This document shows, piece after piece, positions 8,697 to 17,498 of a DNA stretch of 64,000 nt (the stretch's first letter is position 1; the number at the start of each line of letters is the position of its first letter). Source of the DNA: Mesorhizobium liriopis (GTDB taxonomy: Bacteria > Pseudomonadota > Alphaproteobacteria > Rhizobiales > Rhizobiaceae); contig NZ_JAMXQS010000004.1 of the NCBI RefSeq assembly GCF_024053505.1, forward strand, positions 1 to 64,000, written 5' to 3'. The notes under the pieces are model-generated. The model was not told where the DNA came from. It was given only the letters and a program-made list of their open reading frames with translations, and ran no database searches. Made by a program: the position numbers and the translations under genes.

Positions 8697-8700
8697 GGCC

Positions 8701-9171
8701 ATGACGACTCGCATCTGCCCTCGCGCCCCGCTCAGCGCGCTTCTCCTTGCCGCTCTGCTTGCAGGATGTGCCATCAGGCCTTCCGGCCCTGCCGAAATCC
8801 GCTCGGGCTCGGCGACCGAAATCCTGTCGAGCTTTCGCTCCGAGCAGGGGTTCAGCACGGTTTCGCCCGACAAGACGCTGGAGGCGGCCGCACTTCAGCA
8901 GGCGCGCTATATGGCCGCCAGCAACAAGATGGAGCATGACACCGGCTGGGGCCGCGACTTCGCCTCGCGCATGAAGGATGCCGGCATCGAGACGGCAGCG
9001 GCCGAGAACATCGCACATGGACGGATGGACACGGCCAAGGTGTTCCAGATGTGGGAAAACTCACCGCCCCACCGCCGCAACATGCTCGACCCGCGTTTCG
9101 CGCATTTCGGACTGGCTTCGGCGACGGCCAAGGACGGCAAGCGCTATTGGGCGCTGGTGCTCGGGCGCTAA
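8701..9171 (+). CDS. CAP/SCP-domain lipoprotein
   Basis: This 156-aa exported protein has a type II signal peptide with lipobox LAGC (Cys about residue 21). A compact CAP (cysteine-rich secretory protein / SCP) domain follows, with conserved residues in MEHDTGWGRDF, AENIAHG and NSPPHRRNM. Bacterial CAP proteins are extracytoplasmic and mostly of unknown activity. The start at 8701 places the signal peptide at the N-terminus. Upstream in-frame codons belong to the hydrolase region. The gene converges on a minus-strand phosphatase-like gene with stop codons overlapping by 3 bases. Confidence 0.85.
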   Translation: MTTRICPRAPLSALLLAALLAGCAIRPSGPAEIRSGSATEILSSFRSEQGFSTVSPDKTLEAAALQQARYMAASNKMEHDTGWGRDFASRMKDAGIETAAAENIAHGRMDTAKVFQMWENSPPHRRNMLDPRFAHFGLASATAKDGKRYWALVLGR

Positions 9172-10007
9172 GCCAGAAACGGCTTCGCCTTCATGGTTTC
9201 CGGCACCGGCACGCCCAGTCGCGAAAGCAGCGTCGGCGCGAGTTGGAGTTGGTCGAGGAGCGTATCGCCATCGGGTCCCTTGGCGGGGCCGAGGTAATAA
9301 AGGCCGAAATCCTGCTGGATGTCCTCGTGCCCGCCATGATGGCCGCGCAAGCCCTGGCCGTGGTCGGCGGTGACGATCACCTCATAGCCGTTTGCGCGCC
9401 AGCGGGGCAGGAAGGCGGCGAGCTGTGCGTCCATCAGATAGACGGCGTGATCCATCTCGGCGCAGTCGTGGCCGAACCGGTGACCCATCGAGTCGAGCGT
9501 GCAGGTGTGGAGGATGCCGTAGTCGATCCCGAAGCGCTCGGTGAGCATGGTCAGCGTCGCGAAGAGATCGGCGTCGGATGGCGTCATCTGGTTCTTGCCG
9601 CTTTCACCCGTCATCGAATGGAAGCGGCCATGCGTGATCGGACCCGGCTCGTGGTCGTATTCGATGTCGCGCACGGGATCGAAGGGCCAGCGGTTGAACA
9701 TTTCCGACCAGTAGGAATGCGTGACCGCACCCGTCTTGCCGCCCGCACTCGTCACTGCGCCGAACACGTCGGGCTGCGTCACGCGAAAGCGCGCCATGTT
9801 CGATGTCACGCCGTGAACCTGGGGCTGGACGCCCGTATGGATCGAGGCATAGCAGCAGGCCGAGATCGAGGGCAGCACCGAGCGCATGCGCCAGCGCTGT
9901 GCTTCGCCCGCCTGCACCCAGCCTTCCAGGTTGCCCATCAGCCGGGTCCAGTTCGCCCAGGGCACGCCGTCGAGGATGATGAGCAGGAGCTTGGACTGAA
10001 GCGGCAT
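9168..10007 (-). CDS. Alkaline-phosphatase-superfamily hydrolase (phosphodiesterase/nucleotide pyrophosphatase-like)
   Basis: This 279-aa protein has metal-site motifs of the alkaline phosphatase/NPP superfamily: LLIILDGVPW at the N-terminus (Asp ligand), a Ser at the expected nucleophile position in SVLPSISACCYASIHTG, LDSMGHRFG in the middle, and VTADHGQGLRGHHGG near residue 225. It has no signal peptide and is therefore probably cytoplasmic. The substrate is unknown. The gene lies about 30 bases downstream of queF on the same strand and may be cotranscribed with it. Confidence 0.8.
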   Translation of the reverse strand: MPLQSKLLLIILDGVPWANWTRLMGNLEGWVQAGEAQRWRMRSVLPSISACCYASIHTGVQPQVHGVTSNMARFRVTQPDVFGAVTSAGGKTGAVTHSYWSEMFNRWPFDPVRDIEYDHEPGPITHGRFHSMTGESGKNQMTPSDADLFATLTMLTERFGIDYGILHTCTLDSMGHRFGHDCAEMDHAVYLMDAQLAAFLPRWRANGYEVIVTADHGQGLRGHHGGHEDIQQDFGLYYLGPAKGPDGDTLLDQLQLAPTLLSRLGVPVPETMKAKPFLA

Positions 10008-10037
10008 GGGGTTCTCTCGGCTCAGAAGCGGCCGGTT

Positions 10038-10493
10038 TCAGCCGCGACCGCGATAGGGTGCCACGCCTTGGTCCGGCGCCCATGTGCCATCGGGCAGGGT
10101 TCCTGTCTGCCAGAAGACGTCGATGGGAATGCCGCCGCGCGGATACCAGTAGCCGCCGATGCGCAGCCAGCGAGGCCCGAGCAGGTCCACCAGCCGCTTG
10201 CCGACGGCCACCGTGCAATCCTCGTGGAACGCGCCATGGTTGCGGAAGGAGAAGAGATAGAGCTTGAGCGACTTGGATTCGACCAGCCACTGGTCGGGCA
10301 CATAGTCGATCACGAGATGGGCGAAATCGGGCTGGCCGGTGACGGGGCAGAGCGAGGTGAATTCGGGCACGGTAAAGCGCGCCACGTAATTCGTGTCGGG
10401 ATGCGGGTTGGGCACGCGCTCGAGCACGGCCTCTTCCGGCGAGGTGGGAACGGCAGACGCGGTGCCGAGCTGGGTCAACGAAGATATGTTCAT
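10038..10493 (-). CDS. queF: NADPH-dependent 7-cyano-7-deazaguanine reductase
   Basis: This 151-aa single-domain (YkvM-type) QueF reduces preQ0 to preQ1 in queuosine biosynthesis. The T-fold signature ESKSLKLYL is near residue 73. The catalytic Cys is in [13 protein letters not shown] near residue 50, and the catalytic Asp is near HEDCT. Length and motifs are typical. No other queuosine genes are in the window. Confidence 0.95.
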   Translation of the reverse strand: MNISSLTQLGTASAVPTSPEEAVLERVPNPHPDTNYVARFTVPEFTSLCPVTGQPDFAHLVIDYVPDQWLVESKSLKLYLFSFRNHGAFHEDCTVAVGKRLVDLLGPRWLRIGGYWYPRGGIPIDVFWQTGTLPDGTWAPDQGVAPYRGRG

Positions 10494-10557
10494 GGCCCGG
10501 CCTTTGAGGCGTTCAACGGGGCAGGATCAAGGCGGCGCTTCGCCTCAGTTTCCGTCT

Positions 10558-12222
10558 CTAATTGCCCGCGCTCGCCATGCGCCGTCCGCTGATCGCCCCT
10601 TCGAGCCAGCCGATCTCCATTTCCGGGACGGAACGCAGGAGGAGGTCGGTGTAATCGTCGAAGGGTGGCGTCAGAACCCGGCTCTTCGGGCCATAGCGAA
10701 CGACCTCGCCGCGCAGCATCACGGCGATGGAATCGGCGATGGACTTCACGGTCGCCAGGTCGTGCGTGATGAAGAGATAAGCGACGCCTTCTTCCGCCTG
10801 CAGCCCGAGCAGCAGCTTGAGGATGCCGTTGGCGACCAGCGGGTCGAGCGCGCTCGTCACCTCGTCGCAGATGATGAGCTTGGGGTTCGCGGCAAGCGCA
10901 CGCGCGATGCAGACGCGCTGCTTCTGGCCGCCGGAGAGCTCGGCCGGGTAGCGATCGATGAAGCCCTTGCCCATCTCGATCTTCTCGAGAAGTTCGGCCA
11001 CGCGGCGGTCGCGCTCCTGGCCCTTGATGCCGAAATAGAACTCGATCGGGCGGCCGATGATGGTACCCACCGTTTGGCGCGGGTTCATGGCGACATCGGC
11101 CATCTGGTAGATCATCTGCAGTTCGCGCAGATCGGTCTTGGTGCGATCGCGCAGACGCGGGGCGAGGGTGCGGCCGACGAATGTCACGCTACCGTCTTCA
11201 GGCGGCAGAAGTCCTGTGATGGCGCGCGCCAGCGTGGACTTGCCCGAGCCGGATTCGCCGACCACCGCCAAAGTCTGGCCTGCGCAGAGATCGACCGAGA
11301 CGTTCTTCAAGACCTTGACCCGACCGCCGCCATAGGACGCGGTGACGTTCTTCACCGACAGCACGGGTGTGCCCGTTGGCGCCTTTTCCGGGTGCTGGAT
11401 CTCGTGAACGGATACCAGCGCATTGGTGTATTCCTGGCGCGGCTCCTTGATGATCTGCCGCGTATCGCCCCACTCCACCAGCTTGCCGTGGCGCAGAACC
11501 ATGATCTGGTCGGCCACTTGCGCGACCACCGCAAGGTCGTGGGTGATGTAGAGCGCTGCCACGCCGGTGTCGCGGATGGCGTCCTTGATGGCGGCGAGCA
11601 CGTCGATCTGGGTGGTGACGTCGAGTGCGGTGGTGGGCTCGTCGAAGACGATCAGGTCCGGCTCCGAGCACAGCGCCATCGCGGTCATCACGCGTTGGAG
11701 CTGGCCGCCCGAGACCTGATGGGGAAAGCGTTCGCCGATGGTTTCGGGATTGGGCAGGCTGAGCTTGCGGAAGAGAGCGACGGCGCGCTTCTCGGCTTCC
11801 GCGCGGCGCAGGGTGCCGTGGCGGACGGCCGCTTCCACCACCTGGTCCATCAGCTTGTGCGCGGGGTTGAAGGCGGCGGCCGCCGATTGAGCGACATAGC
11901 AGACCTCGCGGCCGCGAAGGGCGCGGAAGCCGCTCGCGCGGTTCTTCATGATGTCGCGCCCGTTGAGGCGCACTTCGCCGCCCGTGATGCGTACGCCGCC
12001 GCGGCCATAGCCCATGGATGACAGGCCGATGGTGGATTTGCCGGCACCGGATTCGCCGATCAGGCCCAGCACCTTGCCGCGTTCCAGCGTCAGCGACACG
12101 CCATCCACGATGGTGACAATGCGCGGCGCTTCGCCGGGTGGGTAGGAGGTCGCCTCGATCCTGAGATCGCGGATGTCGAGGAGGGGACCGTCGCCGCGAG
12201 GCTTTGCCGGGCGTCTAGCCAT
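10558..12222 (-). CDS. ABC transporter ATP-binding protein with two fused nucleotide-binding domains (DppD-DppF type)
   Basis: This 554-aa protein has two complete ABC ATPases in tandem. Domain 1 has Walker [10 protein letters not shown], signature SGGQLQRV and Walker [13 protein letters not shown]. Domain 2 has [17 protein letters not shown] and [12 protein letters not shown]. Fused subunits of this kind power family-5 peptide, nickel and opine importers. It is the last gene of a five-gene minus-strand transport operon and overlaps the upstream permease gene by 8 bases. Confidence 0.93.
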   Translation of the reverse strand: MARRPAKPRGDGPLLDIRDLRIEATSYPPGEAPRIVTIVDGVSLTLERGKVLGLIGESGAGKSTIGLSSMGYGRGGVRITGGEVRLNGRDIMKNRASGFRALRGREVCYVAQSAAAAFNPAHKLMDQVVEAAVRHGTLRRAEAEKRAVALFRKLSLPNPETIGERFPHQVSGGQLQRVMTAMALCSEPDLIVFDEPTTALDVTTQIDVLAAIKDAIRDTGVAALYITHDLAVVAQVADQIMVLRHGKLVEWGDTRQIIKEPRQEYTNALVSVHEIQHPEKAPTGTPVLSVKNVTASYGGGRVKVLKNVSVDLCAGQTLAVVGESGSGKSTLARAITGLLPPEDGSVTFVGRTLAPRLRDRTKTDLRELQMIYQMADVAMNPRQTVGTIIGRPIEFYFGIKGQERDRRVAELLEKIEMGKGFIDRYPAELSGGQKQRVCIARALAANPKLIICDEVTSALDPLVANGILKLLLGLQAEEGVAYLFITHDLATVKSIADSIAVMLRGEVVRYGPKSRVLTPPFDDYTDLLLRSVPEMEIGWLEGAISGRRMASAGN

Positions 12223-13045
12223 TGCCGCGTCCTCCCTTGAGATCGGATGTCCGGTTGAGCACCCAATCGGCGACGAGGTTCACCGAGATGGCGAGAAGCG
12301 CGATGGCCGCCGCCGGGATGAGCGCGGCGGGGATGCCGAAGACGATGCCGTCCTTGTTCTCCTTCACCATGCCGCCCCAGTCGGCTTCCGGCGGCTGCAC
12401 GCCGAGGCCGAGGAAGGAAAGCGCGGAAAGGAAAAGCACGGCATAGATGAAGCGCAGGCCGAGTTCAGAAATCAGTGGTGAGAGCGCGTTGGGAAGGATC
12501 TCGCGGAAAATGATCCAGCCCGTGCCTTCGCCGCGCAGCTTGGCGGCTTCCACATAGTCCATGACGTTGATGTCGACCGCCACCGCGCGTGCGAGGCGGA
12601 ACACGCGGGTGGAATCCAGAATGCCCATCACGAGGATCAAGGTGACGACCGTGGTCGGCAGGACGGAGAGCACCACCAGCGCGAAGATCAGCGTGGGGAT
12701 CGCCATCAGAAGATCGACCACGCGCGAGGACACGGTGTCGAACCAACCGCCGGCCACCGCTGCCATGAAGCCCAGGACCGAGCCGAGGATAAACGACAGG
12801 GCGGTGGCGAGTGCCGCGATCAGGATCGTCGTGCGCGCGCCGTAGATCATGCGCGAAAGGAGGTCGCGCCCGAGATTGTCCGTGCCGAACGGATATTGCG
12901 CGGAAGCCGGCGCCCAGACATCGCCGACGATCTCGCCCATGCCGTGGGGTGCGACGAGCGGGGCGAAGATCGCGGCAAAAAGGAAGATGGCGCAGAGGAT
13001 CAGGCCGAACCAGGCGCCGAGCGGAATGCGTTTCAAGTCAGGCAT
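12215..13045 (-). CDS. ABC transporter permease (DppC type)
   Basis: This 276-aa inner-membrane permease has about six transmembrane segments. The N-terminal segment (FGLILCAIFLFAAIFAPLVA) precedes the FGTDNLGRDLLSRMIYGART motif typical of OppC/DppC. The EAA loop is around residue 170 (AAKLRGEGTGWIIFREILPN). It overlaps the ATPase gene and lies 13 bases after the partner permease, as expected for one membrane complex. Confidence 0.92.
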   Translation of the reverse strand: MPDLKRIPLGAWFGLILCAIFLFAAIFAPLVAPHGMGEIVGDVWAPASAQYPFGTDNLGRDLLSRMIYGARTTILIAALATALSFILGSVLGFMAAVAGGWFDTVSSRVVDLLMAIPTLIFALVVLSVLPTTVVTLILVMGILDSTRVFRLARAVAVDINVMDYVEAAKLRGEGTGWIIFREILPNALSPLISELGLRFIYAVLFLSALSFLGLGVQPPEADWGGMVKENKDGIVFGIPAALIPAAAIALLAISVNLVADWVLNRTSDLKGGRGNG

Positions 13046-13058
13046 CGGAGAGCGCCCC

Positions 13059-14018
13059 TTATTTCGGATGCCTGAGGCGGGGATTGGCGACGATGGCGAC
13101 GATATCGGCGATGATGTTCATGCCGATATAGACGGCGGCGAAAATCAGCCCCACCGCCTGAACCACCGGCACATCGCGCTTGGCGACGTGATCAACCAGA
13201 TACTGGCCCATGCCGGGGTAGACGAAGATCACCTCGATCACGACCACGCCGACCACGAGATAAGCGAGGTTGAGCATCACCACATTGACGATGGGCGCCA
13301 CTGCATTCGGGAAGGCATGGCGGCGGATGATCTCGATGGGGCGAAGGCCCTTGAGCTCTGCCGTCTCGATATAGGCGGATTGCATGACGTTGAGGATCGC
13401 GGCCCGCGTCATGCGCATCATATGCGCGAGAACGACGAGCGTAAGCGCCGTTGCCGGTAATGCGATGGCCTGCATTCGCGCCAGAAACGGCATGCCGTCA
13501 TAAACGGTCGAGATGCCCGGAAAGAACTGCCACTTCACGGCGAAGAAGAAGACCAGCAGATAGCCGACGAAGAATTCCGGAAACGAAGTCGAGGCCAGCG
13601 CAAAGGCCGAGATCGCCTTGTCCACGAAACCATTGCGATAGCGCACGGCGATGAGGCCCAGCGCAATGGCAAGCGGAACGGAAATGGCCGCTGCCCAGAA
13701 GGCCAGAAAAAGCGTGTTCTTCAGGCGCGGCCAGAGGGAGGAGGCGATGTCCTGCCGAGAGGTCAGCGCCGTGCCGAGATCACCCGTCAGAATGCCGCCG
13801 AGCCAGTGAAGGTAGCGGAGCCATGCAGGGTCGTTGAGCCCGAGCTCGGCCCGCAGGTTGGCAAGGGCCTGGGGCGTGGCCGACTGCCCCAGGATCGATT
13901 GCGCCACATCGCCGGGCAGGATCTGCGTGCCGGCGAAGATCAGAATGGAGACCGCAAGGAGGAGCAGGAGCCCCAAACCGACGCGCTTGACGATCAGGAC
14001 GGGTATCGATGTTCCCAC
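13059..14018 (-). CDS. ABC transporter permease (DppB type)
   Basis: This permease of about 319 aa has an N-terminal transmembrane helix (GLGLLLLLAVSILIFAG), then the periplasmic loop ILPGDVAQSILGQSAT and five further helices. The EAA loop is near residue 225 (ETAELKGLRPIEIIRRHAFPN). I place the start at GTG 14018 because an AAGGAG site lies 5 bases upstream and the membrane helix then begins near the N-terminus. An upstream in-frame start at 14057 would overlap the binding-protein gene. Confidence 0.9.
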   Translation of the reverse strand: MGTSIPVLIVKRVGLGLLLLLAVSILIFAGTQILPGDVAQSILGQSATPQALANLRAELGLNDPAWLRYLHWLGGILTGDLGTALTSRQDIASSLWPRLKNTLFLAFWAAAISVPLAIALGLIAVRYRNGFVDKAISAFALASTSFPEFFVGYLLVFFFAVKWQFFPGISTVYDGMPFLARMQAIALPATALTLVVLAHMMRMTRAAILNVMQSAYIETAELKGLRPIEIIRRHAFPNAVAPIVNVVMLNLAYLVVGVVVIEVIFVYPGMGQYLVDHVAKRDVPVVQAVGLIFAAVYIGMNIIADIVAIVANPRLRHPK

Positions 14019-14038
14019 GCGGTCTCCTTTTCGTCCCG

Positions 14039-15628
14039 TCAGGCCGACAGCCAGCACTCGGACAGCGCGTAGCCATCCATCAGCTCGGCTTCCGGATGGT
14101 TCTCGTATCCCTCCACGCCACGGCCAGTGGCATCGATGAACTCGTTGAAGAAGGGTACGATGGCGCCGCCCTGGTCGCGCATCAGCACGGCCATGTCGCG
14201 GTAGATCGCCTGGCGCTTGGCTTCATCGAGTTCGCTGCGCGCAGCGAAGAGCATCTTGTCGAAGCTCTCGTTCTTGAAACGTGTGTCGTTCCAGTCGGCG
14301 GTCGACAGATAGCCGGTCGAGTACATCTGCCCCTGCGTCGAGCGCCCGCCCCAGTACGAGGTCGAGAAGGGCTGCTTGTTCCAGACCTGCGACCAGTAAC
14401 CGTCGCCCGGCTCGCGCTTGATCTCGATCTGGATGCCAGCCTGCGCGCAGGACTGCTGATAGAGCTGCGCCGCATCGACTGCGCCGGGGAAGGCAACGTC
14501 CGATGTGCGCAACAGGATCGAGCCGGAATGGCCGGACTTCTTGTAGAGTTCGGCCGCCTTTTCGGGATCGAACACGCGCTGTTCGATGTCGTCGGCGAAA
14601 AGCGGATAGGATTTGTTGATCGGGAAATCGTTGCCGACCGAGCCGTAGCCGCGCAGGATGGTCTTGAGCATCCCCTCGCGGTCCATGGCGAGCTTCAAGG
14701 CCATGCGCAGATCGTTGTTGTCGAAGGGGGCCGTGTCGCAGAACATGTTGAAGGGGTAGTAGCCCTTGCCCGCCACGTTGCGCACCTGAACGCCCGGGAT
14801 GCGCTTCACGAGATCGACGATCTTGGGCTCGACGCGATTGATGAAGTTCACCTGCCCGCCCTGAAGGGCGGCCATGCGCGCAGTCGGGTCGTTGACGACC
14901 ACGATCTCGACCTGATCCGCGAAGCCCTGTTTCCCGGCATTCCAGTAATTGGCGAAGCGTTCGCCGCCGTAACGCACGCCGGGCTCGTTGACCGAAACCT
15001 TATAGGGCCCCGCGCTGATGCCGGCATCGGGCTTGTCCTTGCCGCCGTTCGGCTGGATGACGAGGTGGTAGTCGGCCATCAGATAAGGGAAGTCGGCATC
15101 CGCCTCGCCGAGCGTGACCACCACTTCCTTGCCATTGGCCTTGATCGTCTTGATATCCTTCAGCACGCCGAGCGCGCCGGATTGCGATTTCTCGTCGGCA
15201 TGACGCTCGAGCGTCGCTGCCACGTCTTGGGCCGTCACCGTCTTGCCGTCGTGGAATTCGACGCCGTCGCGGACCTTGATCGTCCAGGTCTTGCCACCGT
15301 CGGACGGGTTGATCTCGGTTGCGATGCGCGGCTCGAGGCCGCCCTTGCGGTCGAGGCGCACGAGGAACTCGCCCCATTGCTTGCAGAAGTTGAACGGCAC
15401 CTGACTGAGGTTCAGCGCGGGGTCGAGCGTGTTGGTCGCCTCGCCGCCCTGGAGACCTGCGCGCAGCAACCCGCCCTTGACCGGCCCTTGCGCACGCACG
15501 GCGCTCGTCAGCAAGCTTTGCGCGGCGACCGCGCCCACGCCGAGCGCTGCGGCGCGACCGAGAAAGTCGCGGCGATTCAACTTGCCGGCGGCAACCCGCC
15601 GGCTCAGGTAATCGAGTTCGTTCGACAT
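14039..15628 (-). CDS. Family-5 ABC substrate-binding protein, Tat-exported (paralogue 1)
   Basis: This 529-aa periplasmic binding protein of the peptide/opine/nickel family has a twin-arginine signal (NRRDFLGRAAALG) cut after about residue 45. The SBP_bac_5 fold follows (ERFANYW, VEPKIVDLVK, TAPFDNNDLRMAL, PFSTSYWGGR). The start at ATG 15628 puts the Tat motif in place. An in-frame upstream start at 15676 has no support. It is closely similar throughout to the next upstream gene, which indicates tandem duplication. The ligand is unknown. Confidence 0.92.
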   Translation of the reverse strand: MSNELDYLSRRVAAGKLNRRDFLGRAAALGVGAVAAQSLLTSAVRAQGPVKGGLLRAGLQGGEATNTLDPALNLSQVPFNFCKQWGEFLVRLDRKGGLEPRIATEINPSDGGKTWTIKVRDGVEFHDGKTVTAQDVAATLERHADEKSQSGALGVLKDIKTIKANGKEVVVTLGEADADFPYLMADYHLVIQPNGGKDKPDAGISAGPYKVSVNEPGVRYGGERFANYWNAGKQGFADQVEIVVVNDPTARMAALQGGQVNFINRVEPKIVDLVKRIPGVQVRNVAGKGYYPFNMFCDTAPFDNNDLRMALKLAMDREGMLKTILRGYGSVGNDFPINKSYPLFADDIEQRVFDPEKAAELYKKSGHSGSILLRTSDVAFPGAVDAAQLYQQSCAQAGIQIEIKREPGDGYWSQVWNKQPFSTSYWGGRSTQGQMYSTGYLSTADWNDTRFKNESFDKMLFAARSELDEAKRQAIYRDMAVLMRDQGGAIVPFFNEFIDATGRGVEGYENHPEAELMDGYALSECWLSA

Positions 15629-15771
15629 GATCGCGATTTCGCTCCCGTGGATGAGAGGGCGCTCTTTCGCGCCCATCTTCGTTCTGGAGGGCGATTATTG
15701 CGGGCCGGTGACGCTCGGCTCAACCCCGCCGGGCGCTCCATCCACGGACAATCGCCCTCTGGGACGCAAAA

Positions 15772-17355
15772 TCAGGCCTTCAGCCAGCACTTGCTGAGCG
15801 CATAGCCGCCCATCATCTCCTGGTTGCCATCCGGTACCCAGCCCTCGACCTTGGGGCCGGTCGCGTCGATGAAGTCGTTGAACATCGGCACGATCACGCC
15901 GCCGGTTTCGTTCAACAGCACATTCATGTCGCGATAGATCGCCGTGCGCTTGGCCGGGTCGAGCTCGGAGCGCGCCTGGAACAGCATCTTGTCGAACTTT
16001 TCGTCGAAGAAGCGCGTGTCGTTCCAGTCGGCCTTGGAGTAATAGGCGGTCGCGAACATCTGGTCCTGTGTCGGACGCCCGCCCCAATAGGAGGTGGAGA
16101 AGGGCTGCTTGTTCCAGACCTCCGACCAGTAGCCGTCGCCCGGCTCGCGCTTCACCTCGATCGGGATGCCGGCGGCCTGGCACGACTGCTGGTAGAGCTG
16201 CGTCGCATCGACCGCGCCGGGGAAGGCGACATCGGACGTGCGCAGGAGCACCGGACCGTCATGGCCGGACTTCTTGAAGTGGAAGGCCGCCTTGTCAGGA
16301 TCGTAAGCGCGCTGCGGGATTTCAGAGAAAAGAGGATAGGCCTTGTTGATCGGCGTGTCGTTACCGATCGAGCCATAGCCCTGAAGGATGGTCTTCACCA
16401 TCTCCTCGCGGTTCATCGCATATTTCAGCGCGAGCCGCAGGTCGTTGTTGTCGAAGGGCGCCGTGTTGCAGTGGGCAATGAACACGTAATGCCCGCGGCC
16501 AGCCACGTTCTGGATGGTGACACCCGGCACGCGCTTGATGAGATTGACGATCTTGGGCTCGACGCGGTTGATGATGTCGACCTGGCCGCCTTGAAGGGCG
16601 GAGGTCCGTGCTGTCGCATCGTTGATCACCACGATCTCGATCTGATCAGCGAAGCCGCGATCGTCGCGCCAGTAGTTGGCGAACTTCTCGCCGCCCAATC
16701 GCACGCCCGGCTCGTTGACCGTCACCTTGTAGGGACCGGTGCCGATGCCTTCGTCCGGCTTGTCCTTGCCGCCATTCGGCTGGATCATCAGGTGGTAGTC
16801 GTCAAGCAGGTAGGGCAGGTCGGCATTGGCTTCGGTCAGCGTGAAGACCACCGTGTCGCCATCCGCCTTGACGTTGGCGATGCCGCCCATGATGCCGAGC
16901 GCGCCCGACTTCGAATTGGCATCCGAATGGCGCTCCATGGTGGCGACCACGTCGGCCGGCGTCATCTCCTTGCCGTTGTGGAACTGCACGCCCTTGCGGA
17001 TCTTGAAGGTCCAGACCTTGGCGTCGTCGGAGGCGCCCCATTCGGTGGCGAGCGCTGGGTTGACCTTGCCATCGGCGGAGAGCTGCACGAGCTGCTCGCC
17101 CCACTGGCGCCCGAAGAAGTAGGGCACCTGGCTTGCCCATGTCGCCGGATCAAGGCTGTCGGTGGCCGCACCACCCTGCATGCCGGCGCGCAGGATGCCG
17201 CCCTTGTTCGGTGTCTGTGCCTGTGCCGCACTGCCGAGCAGCGAGTTTGCGAAAGCCGCCGAGGCGCCGAGCGCCGCCGCGCGGCCCAGGAAGTCACGGC
17301 GGTTCAGACCGCCCGTGAGCACACGGCGGCTCAGATATTCCAGTTCCTTCGACAT
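15772..17355 (-). CDS. Family-5 ABC substrate-binding protein, Tat-exported (paralogue 2)
   Basis: This 527-aa protein has the same architecture as its downstream paralogue: Tat motif NRRDFLGRAAALG, SBP_bac_5 fold, and the same PFSTSYWGGR and C-terminal GYALSKCWLKA endings. It is the first gene of the importer operon, with a 143-base gap upstream to the CocE-type hydrolase gene that probably carries the promoter. Two binding proteins sharing one permease pair suggest two ligands or two affinities. Confidence 0.92.
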   Translation of the reverse strand: MSKELEYLSRRVLTGGLNRRDFLGRAAALGASAAFANSLLGSAAQAQTPNKGGILRAGMQGGAATDSLDPATWASQVPYFFGRQWGEQLVQLSADGKVNPALATEWGASDDAKVWTFKIRKGVQFHNGKEMTPADVVATMERHSDANSKSGALGIMGGIANVKADGDTVVFTLTEANADLPYLLDDYHLMIQPNGGKDKPDEGIGTGPYKVTVNEPGVRLGGEKFANYWRDDRGFADQIEIVVINDATARTSALQGGQVDIINRVEPKIVNLIKRVPGVTIQNVAGRGHYVFIAHCNTAPFDNNDLRLALKYAMNREEMVKTILQGYGSIGNDTPINKAYPLFSEIPQRAYDPDKAAFHFKKSGHDGPVLLRTSDVAFPGAVDATQLYQQSCQAAGIPIEVKREPGDGYWSEVWNKQPFSTSYWGGRPTQDQMFATAYYSKADWNDTRFFDEKFDKMLFQARSELDPAKRTAIYRDMNVLLNETGGVIVPMFNDFIDATGPKVEGWVPDGNQEMMGGYALSKCWLKA

Positions 17356-17498
17356 GGTCTGCAGTTCCCCAGCTTCGAGTGTTCCCGGCCGACGTTGCGG
17401 CTCTTGTCAGTTGCCGTCAGTGTGACGGGCCGCTGCGTCAACCGCCTCCGGCCCGAACGACATTTCCTGGCGCAATCAGGCTACGCCTCTGAAATCCG

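Noticed and set aside
9051-10592. A 513-codon plus-strand frame
   Set aside because: It is the shadow of the phosphatase-like gene and queF, both with catalytic motifs on the other strand.
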